Shown: positions 1 through 6,883 of the stretch, piece after piece
Numbering within the stretch: the first letter of the stretch is position 1
Layout of the letters: each line of letters opens with the position of its first letter
Virus record (IMG/VR): IMGVR_UViG_3300033571_008636
Coordinates: 1-23,134 of that record
DNA: 23,134 bases
Reading direction: 5' to 3' (one strand)
Source: a virus
Notes under the pieces: model-generated
Seen by the model: only the letters and a program-made list of their open reading frames with translations
Told to the model about the DNA's origin: nothing
Database searches by the model: none
Translations under genes and position numbers: made by a program

Positions 1-86
1 ACGGCACGTTAGCCCGCACCCTGAACAAAGCTGCCGACATGCTGCAAGCTGTGTGGGATGAGCACAACAAGGAGGAAAAGACATGA
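1..86 (+). CDS. C-terminal end of an unidentified protein (partial)
   Basis: An open frame enters from the left edge (first full codon at 3) and stops at the TGA at 84-86, giving the last 27 residues, ending DEHNKEEKT. The stretch is helical and charged (LARTLNKAADMLQAVW). The stop overlaps the ATG of the next gene at 83 as ATGA, which is the same coupling seen in the following genes and supports this being a real gene end. The family cannot be recognised from so short a piece. Confidence 0.55.
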   Translation, partial: GTLARTLNKAADMLQAVWDEHNKEEKT

Positions 87-313
87 GAGGCAATGGTTAT
101 AGAGGCGTTATTGCTGAGAATCTCACGGCGGTAAACCCAGAGCTTGGTTTGAAGAGAGCCATGAATATAAAAAGGAAGTTGTGTTGGAAATGCCAGAAAG
201 ATAAGTCCCCTGTTGGCGGGCATCTGAAAATTCAACCGGGCTTGTGCAAATTCGTGTGCGCGGACTGTTTAGCTGCCATTGCACAGAAAAAGCTTGAGGG
301 GGCATGGGAGTGA
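83..313 (+). CDS. Small Cys-rich (zinc-finger-like) phage protein, 76 aa
   Basis: The protein has a CWKC pair near residue 34 and a CADC pair near residue 59. This C-x2-C...C-x2-C spacing suits a small zinc ribbon or treble-clef knuckle. The start ATG overlaps the preceding stop (ATGA) and is preceded by a strong AAGGAGGAAAAG ribosome site. Its end overlaps the next gene by 10 bp. The function is unknown; small zinc proteins in phage early regions are often regulators or host-takeover factors, but nothing here shows which. The N-terminal 25 residues have no recognisable motif. Confidence 0.7.
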   Translation: MRGNGYRGVIAENLTAVNPELGLKRAMNIKRKLCWKCQKDKSPVGGHLKIQPGLCKFVCADCLAAIAQKKLEGAWE

Positions 314-477
314 AGGAAGACACCACCACACCAAACGCGCCCAAAACTCCTGAGGAGGCAAGGAACTGGTGGCCTTTTCTGCGGGCTGACGGCAAAGTCC
401 TTGACGCTTTACATCGTAAAGTTGCAAAATCCCAGGCCCAACAACGCATACGTGAGGCAGAGGACGCACTCCTATGA
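304..477 (+). CDS. Hypothetical 57-aa phage protein
   Basis: An ATG at 304 opens a frame to the TGA at 475-477, beginning MGVKEDTTTPNAPK and ending REAEDALL. It starts inside the end of the preceding gene behind a GAGGGGGC stretch, and its stop overlaps the next ATG (474) as ATGA. This overlap on both sides fills what would otherwise be a 160-bp hole in a tightly packed operon, which is the main support. The product has a NWWPF aromatic patch followed by a basic, then acidic helix (LHRKVAKSQAQQRIREAEDA). The family is not recognised. Confidence 0.6.
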   Translation: MGVKEDTTTPNAPKTPEEARNWWPFLRADGKVLDALHRKVAKSQAQQRIREAEDALL

Positions 478-851
478 TCCCCAACACCAACCAACTTGAA
501 CTCCCCCTGTTCCACACAGGCCCTGAATGGACCCCCGAAGAGGAAGAAGCAATGAACAAGTTAGCAAAGCAAATCACCGATGTTGACGCAACCCTGATCG
601 AACGCGGTAAGCGTTATGGGGATTTCATGGGTCACGCCACTATCACCCAGCACCTCAAGACCATGCTGCTTGGACACCTTGCTTCGCGCAACATAAACAT
701 GGCCCCGGACCAGATTGAAGCCCTGGAGATGATCTGCCACAAGCTCGGGCGCATCGTCAATGGTGACCCCGACTATGCTGACTCATGGGTAGATATCGCA
801 GGCTACGCCAAGCTTGTCGCAGATCGGTTGGAACACGGCGTGGTGCGGTAA
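474..851 (+). CDS. DUF6378-like phage protein, 125 aa
   Basis: The central part has the pattern ERGKRYGDF, then a helical stretch, then EALEMICHKLGRI, GDPDYADSW and DIAGYAKLV (about residues 43-118). I recognise this arrangement from a widespread phage family catalogued as DUF6378. The conserved acidic residues and the YADSWVDIAGYA motif are reminiscent of all-alpha NTP pyrophosphohydrolases, so a role in nucleotide handling is possible but is inference. The start overlaps the upstream stop (ATGA), and the stop TAA overlaps the ATG of the nuclease gene (TAATG), suggesting translational coupling. Confidence 0.75.
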   Translation: MIPNTNQLELPLFHTGPEWTPEEEEAMNKLAKQITDVDATLIERGKRYGDFMGHATITQHLKTMLLGHLASRNINMAPDQIEALEMICHKLGRIVNGDPDYADSWVDIAGYAKLVADRLEHGVVR

Positions 852-1186
852 TGGCGCTAACTCCCGAAGCCAAGGTCAAACTACGGGTACGGCAAATTCT
901 TGATGAGTTTGCCACTGTTGACCCGGTTTACTACTTCTTCCCCCCAGCCAACGGTTACGGCAGGCAAGGCATACCTGATGTGATCGTGTGCATCAACGGC
1001 AAGTTTCTTGGTATTGAATGCAAGGCTGGTAAGGGTAAGACCACCACTTTGCAAGAGCGCGAAATGGCCAAGATACGCGCAGCCAACGGGGCGACCATGG
1101 TTGTCAACGAGGATAACCTGAACAAGCTGGTAGCGTATTTAATCCTTTTCAAAAACAACCATGAACATAATCACCATCGACTTTGA
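851..1186 (+). CDS. VRR-NUC domain nuclease, 111 aa
   Basis: This is a compact PD-(D/E)XK nuclease of the VRR-NUC type. The motif GIPDVIV supplies Asp43, and GIECKAG supplies Glu57 and Lys59; Gln68 in TLQERE follows, as expected for the family. The length of about 110 aa matches stand-alone phage VRR-NUC proteins, which are proposed to cut branched DNA or Holliday junctions during recombination or replication repair. I chose the ATG at 851 over an in-frame start at 785: it overlaps the preceding stop and gives the normal family N terminus MALTPEAKVK. The 3' end overlaps the polymerase gene by 26 bp. The C terminus is His/Asn-rich (NNHEHNHHRL), probably only a consequence of the overlap. Confidence 0.88.
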   Translation: MALTPEAKVKLRVRQILDEFATVDPVYYFFPPANGYGRQGIPDVIVCINGKFLGIECKAGKGKTTTLQEREMAKIRAANGATMVVNEDNLNKLVAYLILFKNNHEHNHHRL

Positions 1187-3044
1187 GACGTACTACGACT
1201 CTACATACAGCCTATCGAAGCTGAGTACGGAGGAGTACGTCCGTAACAGCGAGTTTGAAGTCATCGGGGTTGCATACAAAATCAATGCTGAGGAGACGCA
1301 GTGGGTCACGGGACCAATGTCTTACATCTATGACGTCCTCAAAACTCTCCCATGGAAAACCTCCTTGGTGCTGGCCCATAACACGATGTTTGATGGGGCG
1401 ATCCTGTCCTGGCACTTCGATGTCACTCCAAAGGGCTGGCTCGATACGCTGAGCATGGGGCGGGCGCTGCATGGGGTGGATGCAGGTGGCTCACTTAAGG
1501 CCATGGCCGAACGCTACGGTGTGGGTGAGAAGGGCACCGAGGTGCATAGTTTTGTTGGCTACAGCCGCTTCGATTTTTCACAAGAGCAGCTTGACGCCTA
1601 CGGGCGCTATTGCGCCAACGATGTTGAACTGACCTACCTCATCTTCAACCGCATGATGCAGCAGGGCTTCCCCATGAGCGAACTCAAGCTCATCGACCTG
1701 ACGCTACGCATGTTCACGCATCCCGTGCTGGAGTTGGATAAACGCGCTTTGGAGCTTCACCTTGAGGCAGTCAGCGCTTCCAAGCAAGAGCATCTGGTCA
1801 ACGCACTGCAAGCCATTGGCCGCAAGGACTTGGCGGTCAAGCAGATCGTGGGTGATGAGGACATGCAGGCCGATGTGCGGACTACGTTGATGAGCAACCC
1901 CAAGTTTGCTGAGATGCTGGAAAGCCTGGGGGTTGTCCCGCCCAAGAAGATCAGCATGACCACGGGCAAGGAGACCTTTGCGTTTGCCAAAAGTGATGAC
2001 GGGTTCAAGACCTTGCTAGAGCACGAAGACCCTCGTGTGCAGGCGCTTGCCGCTGCCAGGATCGGCACCAAGTCCACGTTGGAGGAGACGCGCACCCAGA
2101 GGTTCATCGAGTTGGCTGCAAGGGGTAGGTTCCCCGTGCCCCTCAAATACTACGCGGCTCACACCGGGCGCTGGGGTGGCACTGACTCCATCAACCTGCA
2201 AAACCTTCCCAGCCGGGGAGCCAACGCAGGCAAACTCAAGAAGGCGATCATGGCCCCGGAGGGGCATGTGTTCATCGACGCCGACTCCTCACAGATTGAA
2301 GCCCGTACGCTGGCCTGGGAGGCGGGGCAGGACGACTTGGTGAGTGCGTTTGCCAAGGGGGAGGATGTCTACAAGATCATGGCCTCGGCTATATACCAAA
2401 AAGCCATTGAAGACATCACCGCCCCTGAACGCTTTGTGGGTAAAACCACGATTTTGGGCGCAGGCTACGGCATGGGTGGTCCCAAGTTCAAGGCGCAGTT
2501 GGCGGTGTTCGGCACCAAGATCGAGGAAGAGGAATCCAAACGCATCATCGATACCTACCGCGCCACCTACCCCAAGATTCCAGAGCTTTGGCGCATCTCC
2601 CAGGACGCGCTGCGCTGCATGGTGAGGGGGCAGACCATGAAGCTAGCCAACGGGCTGCTGGAGGTCGATGCCAACGGCATCAAGCTACCCAATGGGCTGC
2701 ACATTCACTACAAGGGGCTGCGGGAGGTAGCCGATGACCAGGGTAAGCGGCAGTTCGTCTACGACACCCGCGCAGGGGCCAACAAAATTTATGGTGGCAA
2801 GGTCGTCGAGAACTTCACACAGGCCATAGCCCGCTGTATCATTGGGGATCAAATGTTGAGAATTGCCAAGCGGTACAGGGTGGTCCTGACCGTGCATGAC
2901 GCCATCGGGATCATTGCCCGGGAGGCTGAGGCAGAAGAAGCGCGGGCCTACGTGGAATCCTGTATGCGCTGGGTTCCGTCATGGGCCGAAGGTTTGCCGG
3001 TCAACTGTGAGAGCGGTGTGGGGAAATCATATGGGGATTGCTAA
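1161..3044 (+). CDS. Family A (Pol I-like) DNA polymerase with 3'-5' exonuclease
   Basis: The 627-aa protein starts with the exonuclease I motif DFET (Asp7, Glu9) and the exonuclease II-like AHNTMFDG. The polymerase part shows HTGRWGG (334-340) with NLQNLPSRG, motif A as DSSQIEAR (catalytic Asp375), an O-helix RFVGKTTILGAGYG (Arg424, Lys428), and motif C as TVHDAIG (Asp580). There is no 5'-3' exonuclease domain, as usual for phage replicative Pol A. Motif C has Ala where bacterial Pol I has Glu after the catalytic Asp; to my knowledge this variant also occurs in other phage polymerases. It probably copies the phage genome with the primase-helicase encoded 5 kb downstream. The start lies inside the end of the nuclease gene, so the two are likely co-translated. 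Confidence 0.96.
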   Translation: MNIITIDFETYYDSTYSLSKLSTEEYVRNSEFEVIGVAYKINAEETQWVTGPMSYIYDVLKTLPWKTSLVLAHNTMFDGAILSWHFDVTPKGWLDTLSMGRALHGVDAGGSLKAMAERYGVGEKGTEVHSFVGYSRFDFSQEQLDAYGRYCANDVELTYLIFNRMMQQGFPMSELKLIDLTLRMFTHPVLELDKRALELHLEAVSASKQEHLVNALQAIGRKDLAVKQIVGDEDMQADVRTTLMSNPKFAEMLESLGVVPPKKISMTTGKETFAFAKSDDGFKTLLEHEDPRVQALAAARIGTKSTLEETRTQRFIELAARGRFPVPLKYYAAHTGRWGGTDSINLQNLPSRGANAGKLKKAIMAPEGHVFIDADSSQIEARTLAWEAGQDDLVSAFAKGEDVYKIMASAIYQKAIEDITAPERFVGKTTILGAGYGMGGPKFKAQLAVFGTKIEEEESKRIIDTYRATYPKIPELWRISQDALRCMVRGQTMKLANGLLEVDANGIKLPNGLHIHYKGLREVADDQGKRQFVYDTRAGANKIYGGKVVENFTQAIARCIIGDQMLRIAKRYRVVLTVHDAIGIIAREAEAEEARAYVESCMRWVPSWAEGLPVNCESGVGKSYGDC

Positions 3045-3336
3045 AGATTACGTGGAGCCTACGAGCCACCCCACGTACGCAGTAAGACGGCATTTTAGGT
3101 ACGCCCGTATCCTTGACCTTCGTGCGCAAGGGGAGAGCTACCCGAAGATCGGAAAGGTGCTGGGTATTTCTGGGACGTATGTAAGCCAGCTACACAGACG
3201 TGCTAAGCGAGAGTTTTATTCACTAGTTGACGTACCTGTGTATAAGCGCCCCCGGCTGGAGCCTACTCCCGTGTACGAAATGCACGTGCTGTACCACCTA
3301 AAAGATTTTTTAACGGAGATTGCTGATGGGAAATGA
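3031..3336 (+). CDS. Small helix-turn-helix DNA-binding protein, 101 aa
   Basis: Residues about 23-60 read RYARILDLRAQGESYPKIG followed by KVLGISGTYVSQLHRRAKRE. This is a helix-turn-helix of the sigma-70 region 4 / resolvase-like type, with the recognition helix around SGTYVSQLHRR. The C-terminal 40 residues have no recognised motif. I chose the ATG at 3031, which overlaps the polymerase end by 14 bp; the in-frame start at 2896 would lie deep inside the polymerase gene. It could be a middle-gene regulator, but this is inferred only from the fold. Confidence 0.72.
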   Translation: MGIAKDYVEPTSHPTYAVRRHFRYARILDLRAQGESYPKIGKVLGISGTYVSQLHRRAKREFYSLVDVPVYKRPRLEPTPVYEMHVLYHLKDFLTEIADGK

Positions 3337-3514
3337 TGAACTGATCGACTACGCCAGCCCCTGCATGGCAGCGGAAAAGGCTCTCAAAGACTTGCACAAG
3401 GCCATGCTGGACCGAGACTTTGAGAAGGCGCTTAGCCGGGGCATGGACGCTTTGGTGGAGGTCCGCATGACCATCAACGCGGTGCGCTTTGCCATGAACA
3501 CGGACAACAAATGA
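3326..3514 (+). CDS. Hypothetical 62-aa protein
   Basis: The start ATG at 3326 follows GGAG (3315-3318) at a 7-nt spacing, which decides it over the in-frame TTG at 3320. The product is a predicted two-helix protein (ACMAAEKALKDLHKAML-type heptads, then RGMDALVEVRMTINAVRFAM) with no signal peptide or cysteine pair. It overlaps the upstream HTH gene by 11 bp and the downstream nuclease by 4 bp (ATGA), indicating one transcript. The family is not recognised. Confidence 0.68.
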   Translation: MGNDELIDYASPCMAAEKALKDLHKAMLDRDFEKALSRGMDALVEVRMTINAVRFAMNTDNK

Positions 3515-4182
3515 ACAAAATCCCCGCGTGGTCCTTCAGCGGCCTGAAGACCTTCACCACCTGCCCCAAGAAGTACTATCACACCAAGGTTGCCAAGGAT
3601 GTGAAAGAGCCTGAAGGGCAAGCCGCCCTGTATGGCAAGGAGGTGCATTCGGCTGCTGAACTCTACGTGCGGGACGGCACCCCCATCCCTGAGAAGTTCA
3701 GCTTCATCAAGGAGCCTCTGGACTCCCTGCTGAAAATCCCCGGTGAGAAGCTGTGTGAGTACAAGATGGCCCTGACTGAAAAGCTGGAGCCCTGCGATTT
3801 CTTTGCCAAAGACTGTTGGTTCCGAGGGGTGGCAGACCTGCTCATCATCAACCGTGAGAGGGGCACCGCCCGGGTGGTGGACTACAAGCTAGGGAAATCC
3901 CGGTACGCTGACATTGGGCAGCTTGAACTCATGGCGCTGGCCATCTTCAAGCTCTTCCCGGAAATCAAGAAAGTCAAGGGCGCTTTGCTTTTCCTTACCG
4001 AGGGAAAGTTGGTACCATCCGTGTACGAGGCTGAGCAGCAGCACCGCTACTGGGGCAACTGGATGCCCACGGTGACCATGCTGGAGGGTGCGTACAGTTC
4101 AGGTGTGTGGAACGCCCGCCCCAACGGCCTATGCAAACAGTATTGCTGGGTCAGCGAGTGCGCCCACTGTGGAAGGAAATAG
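3511..4182 (+). CDS. Cas4/RecB-like PD-(D/E)XK exonuclease with probable Fe-S cysteines
   Basis: The N terminus WSFSGLKTFTTCPKKYY is the characteristic start of the PD-(D/E)XK_1 (RecB/AddB/Cas4) family. His46 lies in GKEVHSAAE, Asp109 in GVADLL, Asp124 and Lys126 in VVDYKLGK, and Gln137 in IGQLELMAL, giving the full H-D-DxK-Q active-site set. Cys18 together with Cys208, Cys212, Cys217 and Cys220 resembles the Fe-S cluster arrangement of Cas4 and AddB (one N-terminal Cys plus three C-terminal ones; here there is a spare). The 223-aa length is like stand-alone phage versions. It probably resects DNA ends in recombination. No cas genes are nearby, so a CRISPR role is not supported. It overlaps the upstream gene by 4 bp. 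Confidence 0.88.
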   Translation: MNKIPAWSFSGLKTFTTCPKKYYHTKVAKDVKEPEGQAALYGKEVHSAAELYVRDGTPIPEKFSFIKEPLDSLLKIPGEKLCEYKMALTEKLEPCDFFAKDCWFRGVADLLIINRERGTARVVDYKLGKSRYADIGQLELMALAIFKLFPEIKKVKGALLFLTEGKLVPSVYEAEQQHRYWGNWMPTVTMLEGAYSSGVWNARPNGLCKQYCWVSECAHCGRK

Positions 4183-4184
4183 CC

Positions 4185-4460
4185 ATGCCGTACGTAAACA
4201 AACCGCGTCCGTACAAGAAAGAGTACCAGCAGCAACTTGCCCGGGGGGAAACAGCCTCTCGCCGCAAGCGAGAGCAAGCCCGTGACCTGTACGACCGTGA
4301 AGGTATTGACCGCAAGGGTAAGGACATCGACCATGAGGTGCCGCTCAGCAAAGGCGGCAGCGCCGGTAAAAGTAATCTGCGGTTGAAATCACCCTCACAG
4401 AACAGATCGTTCAGTCGCAACAGCGACCACACTGTGAAGGTGAACAAACCAAAGAAGTGA
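4185..4460 (+). CDS. Small HNH endonuclease-like protein, 91 aa
   Basis: The motif IDHEVPLSKGG (48-58; Asp49-His50) is followed by NLRL (Asn64) and SQNRS (Asn73). This matches the HNH beta-beta-alpha core with Asn in the last position. No zinc-binding CxxC pairs are present. The N terminus is very basic (KKEYQQQLARGETASRRKRE), suiting DNA contact. Start at 4185: GGAAGG at 4171-4176 lies 8 nt upstream, and the gene begins 2 bp after the nuclease stop; an in-frame start at 4107 would overlap the nuclease gene. Possible roles are packaging-associated nicking, recombination or homing. It sits directly beside a structured gene-free region, which makes the homing option worth testing. Confidence 0.82.
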   Translation: MPYVNKPRPYKKEYQQQLARGETASRRKREQARDLYDREGIDRKGKDIDHEVPLSKGGSAGKSNLRLKSPSQNRSFSRNSDHTVKVNKPKK

Positions 4461-4529
4461 GCATCACGAATACACAGCCCGTAATGCGTGAGTGGGGCTG
4501 TGGGGGCTGTACTTTGTTTACCCTCTAAA

Positions 4530-4806
4530 CCGCGCAAGATACTGACGGCTCCTCCCCTTTCGGCTGGGCAGTATCGGACACCTCGGAAAGACGAGGACTA
4601 ACACGCATGGGGATTGGCGAGCCGCGAGACGTGGCGGCGACCAACAGGCACATCGCCTGAGTTCAGTCCCCAGCCGTGTTGGTGTCACCAGAACACTGGT
4701 TTGCCTAAAACCTGAACCGGGCCGGTGAGGGGGAGGCAAGTGTAAAAGGGTGATTGATCGTCACCTGCCCAAGCCCGGCGTGTGCCCCTCCTCTGAGGCC
4801 CGGCCA
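4530..4806 (+). ncRNA. Candidate structured RNA or helicase leader in the 418-bp gap
   Basis: Between the HNH and helicase genes (4461-4878) no convincing ORF exists, but inverted repeats are dense. Seen directly: GATACTG/CAGTATC (4538-4544/4569-4575); CCTCG/CGAGG (4581-4585/4592-4596); AACACG..TGGGGA/TCCCCA..CGTGTT (4600-4613/4667-4680, 12 pairs with a 2x2 internal loop), enclosing hairpins TTGG-GCCGC/GCGGC-CCAA (4614-4644) and CAGGC/GCCTG (4645-4659); ACCAG/CTGGT (4687-4691/4696-4700); TTGCCT/AGGCAA (4701-4706/4734-4739); GGTGA/TCACC (4749-4753/4761-4765); and a possible long-range CCGGGCC/GGCCCGG (4717-4723/4797-4803). The central element is a closed three-way junction. The strand is assumed to follow the flanking operon. 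No match to a known RNA class is claimed. The flanks 4461-4529 and 4807-4878 show little beyond the helicase ribosome site. Confidence 0.45.
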
Positions 4807-4878
4807 CGGCACCAACAACCTATCTCCATCGTGGATTCCACTTTGGAGTGATACCTCATTGCCCATCGGAGAAAAACA

Positions 4879-6444
4879 ATGGAAATCGTGGAAGGTAAGG
4901 CACTCAAGCTGCGCCTGAGAAACCCCCACAAGGTCCTCAGCGTGATCCCCAAAAGTGCCTTGGTCGAAGACGGCCCTATCAGCACAGTGCTGGTCAAGTG
5001 GGGGCTGGAAGAAGCACAGGTCTTGAAAAACCTCAAGATCAAGAACGTGCCCTCGCCCATCATTGGCAAGTACAAATGGCCCGGTATCTACGAGCCGTTC
5101 TTCCATCAGAAGCAAACCGCAGCGTTCCTTACTCTGCACAGGCGGGCCTTCTGCTTCAACGAACCCGGTACAGGCAAGACGCTCTCAGTGACCTGGGCCG
5201 TGGACTACCTGATGAACCTCAAGTACATCAAGCGTGTGCTGGTCATCTGCCCCCTGTCCATCATGCAGTCGGCGTGGCAGGCCGACATCTTCAAAGGGGC
5301 CATGCACCGCAAGGTGGGTATCGCGCACGGCTCACGCGCCAAGCGAGAGCAGGTCATCAACTCCGATGCTGAGTTCGTCATCATCAACTTCGATGGTGTA
5401 GGTGTGGTGGAAGACGCCATTGCCAACGCGGGGTTTGACCTGATCGTGATCGATGAAGCCAATGCCTACAAGACCGCCACCACTACACGCTGGAAGACGC
5501 TCAACCGCATCCTCAAACCAAACATGTGGTTATGGATGCTCACCGGAACTCCAGCCTCGCAGTCACCTCTGGACGCATATGGCTTGGCTAAGCTGGTCAA
5601 CCCATCGGATACACCCCGCAGCTCTACGATGTACCGCGACCAAGTGATGCACAAAATCACGCAGTTCAAGTGGGCTCCCAAGGTAGACGCCAACGCAATG
5701 GTCAGCAGGTTATTGCAGCCAGCAATCAGGTTCACCAAAGAGCAATGTCTGGACCTACCGGACATGCTGTACACCATACGCGAAGTACCACTGACCCCGC
5801 AGCAAATCAAGTACTACGAGCAGTTGCGCAAGCAGATGGTCATGCAGGCCGCAGGAGAGGAAGTCACGGCAGTCAACGCCGCAGCCAAGCTCAACAAGCT
5901 GCTGCAAGTCTCATGTGGTGCGGTGTACTCAGACAATGGTGAGGTAGTGACGTTCGACGCTAGCAACCGCACGGCGGTACTCAAGGAAGTCATTGAAGAG
6001 TCCACCAACAAGGTGCTGGTGTTTGTGCCGTACCGCCACGCCATCGAGATTTTGTACGACGAATTACGCAAAGCAAACATCACTGCGGCCATGATCCACG
6101 GCGGGGTCTCCGCAGGCAGGCGCACGGAAATCTTTCGACAGTTCCAAGAGCAGGCTGACCCTAGGGTGCTCATCATCCAACCGCAAGCCGCGTCACACGG
6201 TGTCACCTTACACGCAGCCAACACGGTGGTGTGGTGGGGGCCGATCACTTCCTATGAGACGTACGCACAGGCAAACGCACGGGTCCATCGTGCGGGGCAG
6301 AAGAACAAGTGCCTCGTGGTCAAGTTGCAAGGCAGTCCCGTCGAGGCCAAGCTGTACAAGGCGCTGGACTCCAAAGAGTCAGCCCAGATGAACTTGATGG
6401 AACTTTACAAAGACACGCTGCAAGAAAGCGAGGCCCCTACTTGA
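4879..6444 (+). CDS. SNF2-family (superfamily 2) DNA helicase/translocase
   Basis: The 521-aa protein carries the helicase motifs in order: motif Q-like FHQKQTAAF (75-83), Walker A NEPGTGKT (94-101), motif Ia-like VLVICPLSIM (120-129), Walker B IDEAN (191-195, DEAN rather than DEAH), motif III LTGTP (221-225), the second RecA lobe with VLVFVPY (379-385), and motif VI QANARVHRAGQ (464-474). The ARVHRAGQ form is typical of SNF2/SWI2 ATPases, which in phages are thought to help replication fork or recombination intermediates. Length and single-domain layout are typical of phage copies. The start ATG follows GGAG at 4868-4871 and the long structured gap. The stop TGA overlaps the -35 box of a predicted promoter. 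Confidence 0.95.
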   Translation: MEIVEGKALKLRLRNPHKVLSVIPKSALVEDGPISTVLVKWGLEEAQVLKNLKIKNVPSPIIGKYKWPGIYEPFFHQKQTAAFLTLHRRAFCFNEPGTGKTLSVTWAVDYLMNLKYIKRVLVICPLSIMQSAWQADIFKGAMHRKVGIAHGSRAKREQVINSDAEFVIINFDGVGVVEDAIANAGFDLIVIDEANAYKTATTTRWKTLNRILKPNMWLWMLTGTPASQSPLDAYGLAKLVNPSDTPRSSTMYRDQVMHKITQFKWAPKVDANAMVSRLLQPAIRFTKEQCLDLPDMLYTIREVPLTPQQIKYYEQLRKQMVMQAAGEEVTAVNAAAKLNKLLQVSCGAVYSDNGEVVTFDASNRTAVLKEVIEESTNKVLVFVPYRHAIEILYDELRKANITAAMIHGGVSAGRRTEIFRQFQEQADPRVLIIQPQAASHGVTLHAANTVVWWGPITSYETYAQANARVHRAGQKNKCLVVKLQGSPVEAKLYKALDSKESAQMNLMELYKDTLQESEAPT

Positions 6445-6468
6445 CAAGATAAAGATACCCTCTATGAT
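6441..6468 (+). promoter_or_regulatory. Sigma-70-type promoter, near consensus
   Basis: TTGACA (6441-6446, perfect -35) is followed after 16 bp by TATGAT (6463-6468, one mismatch to TATAAT). It lies at the end of the helicase gene, 25 bp before the next ATG. Transcription would start near 6475 and drive the coiled-coil, HTH, SSB-like, HTH and primase genes. The downstream AAGGAG (6481-6486) then serves the gene at 6493. Confidence 0.75.
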
Positions 6469-6492
6469 TAAGGACCAACCAAGGAGTCACCC

Positions 6493-6882
6493 ATGAACGT
6501 AACCGCTGACAGGCTCGTTCGTGCATACATCAAGATGCGCGACAAGAGGGCCGAGTTGAAAGCCGCCTACGAGGCGGAGGATGAAAAAATAAAAGAGCAG
6601 ATGGCTCTGGTAGAGATGCACCTACTGGACGTCTGCAAGAGCACGGGTGCTGAAAGCATCCGCACAGAGCATGGCACTGCCATTCGCTCGGTACAAACAC
6701 GCTACTGGACAGGTGACTGGGCTTCCATGCACAAGTTCATACGTGATAACAACGCACTGGACTTGATGGAGCGGCGCATCTCGCAACTCAGTATGAAGAA
6801 TTTCCTTAGGGAAAATCCTGATCTGATGCCTGCGGGTTTGAACGTGGACAACAAGTACGTAGTGACGGTAAGAAGGAGTTAA
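6493..6882 (+). CDS. Uncharacterised coiled-coil phage protein, 129 aa
   Basis: Residues about 5-50 form a charged helix likely to be a coiled coil (RLVRAYIKMRDKRAELKAAY, then EAEDEKIKEQMALVEMHLLD). The rest has mixed character, with TEHGTAIRSVQTRYWTGDW and a short helix MERRISQLSMKNFLREN. I have seen similar proteins next to phage recombination genes, but I cannot assign a family with confidence; a nuclease-inhibitor or SSB-partner role would be speculation. It is the first gene behind the predicted promoter and has a perfect AAGGAG at 6 nt from the ATG. Confidence 0.72.
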   Translation: MNVTADRLVRAYIKMRDKRAELKAAYEAEDEKIKEQMALVEMHLLDVCKSTGAESIRTEHGTAIRSVQTRYWTGDWASMHKFIRDNNALDLMERRISQLSMKNFLRENPDLMPAGLNVDNKYVVTVRRS

Positions 6883-6883
6883 C

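Noticed and set aside
785-850. Upstream start extensions of several plus-strand genes (785, 2896, 4107, 6999, 8083)
   Set aside because: Each lies within the previous gene or lacks a ribosome site; the chosen starts have good spacing or stop-start overlaps and give family-like N termini.
4484-4660. Micro-ORFs in the structured gap (14 codons at 4484-4528; 17 codons at 4607-4660)
   Set aside because: No ribosome sites, and both overlap the strong stems; the structure explains the region better than coding does.
4600-4680. tRNA-like reading of the three-way junction (81 nt, GTTCAGTCC resembling a T-loop)
   Set aside because: The would-be T-arm pairs with the D-arm position instead, the invariant A of the T-loop is G, and no normal anticodon arm forms.
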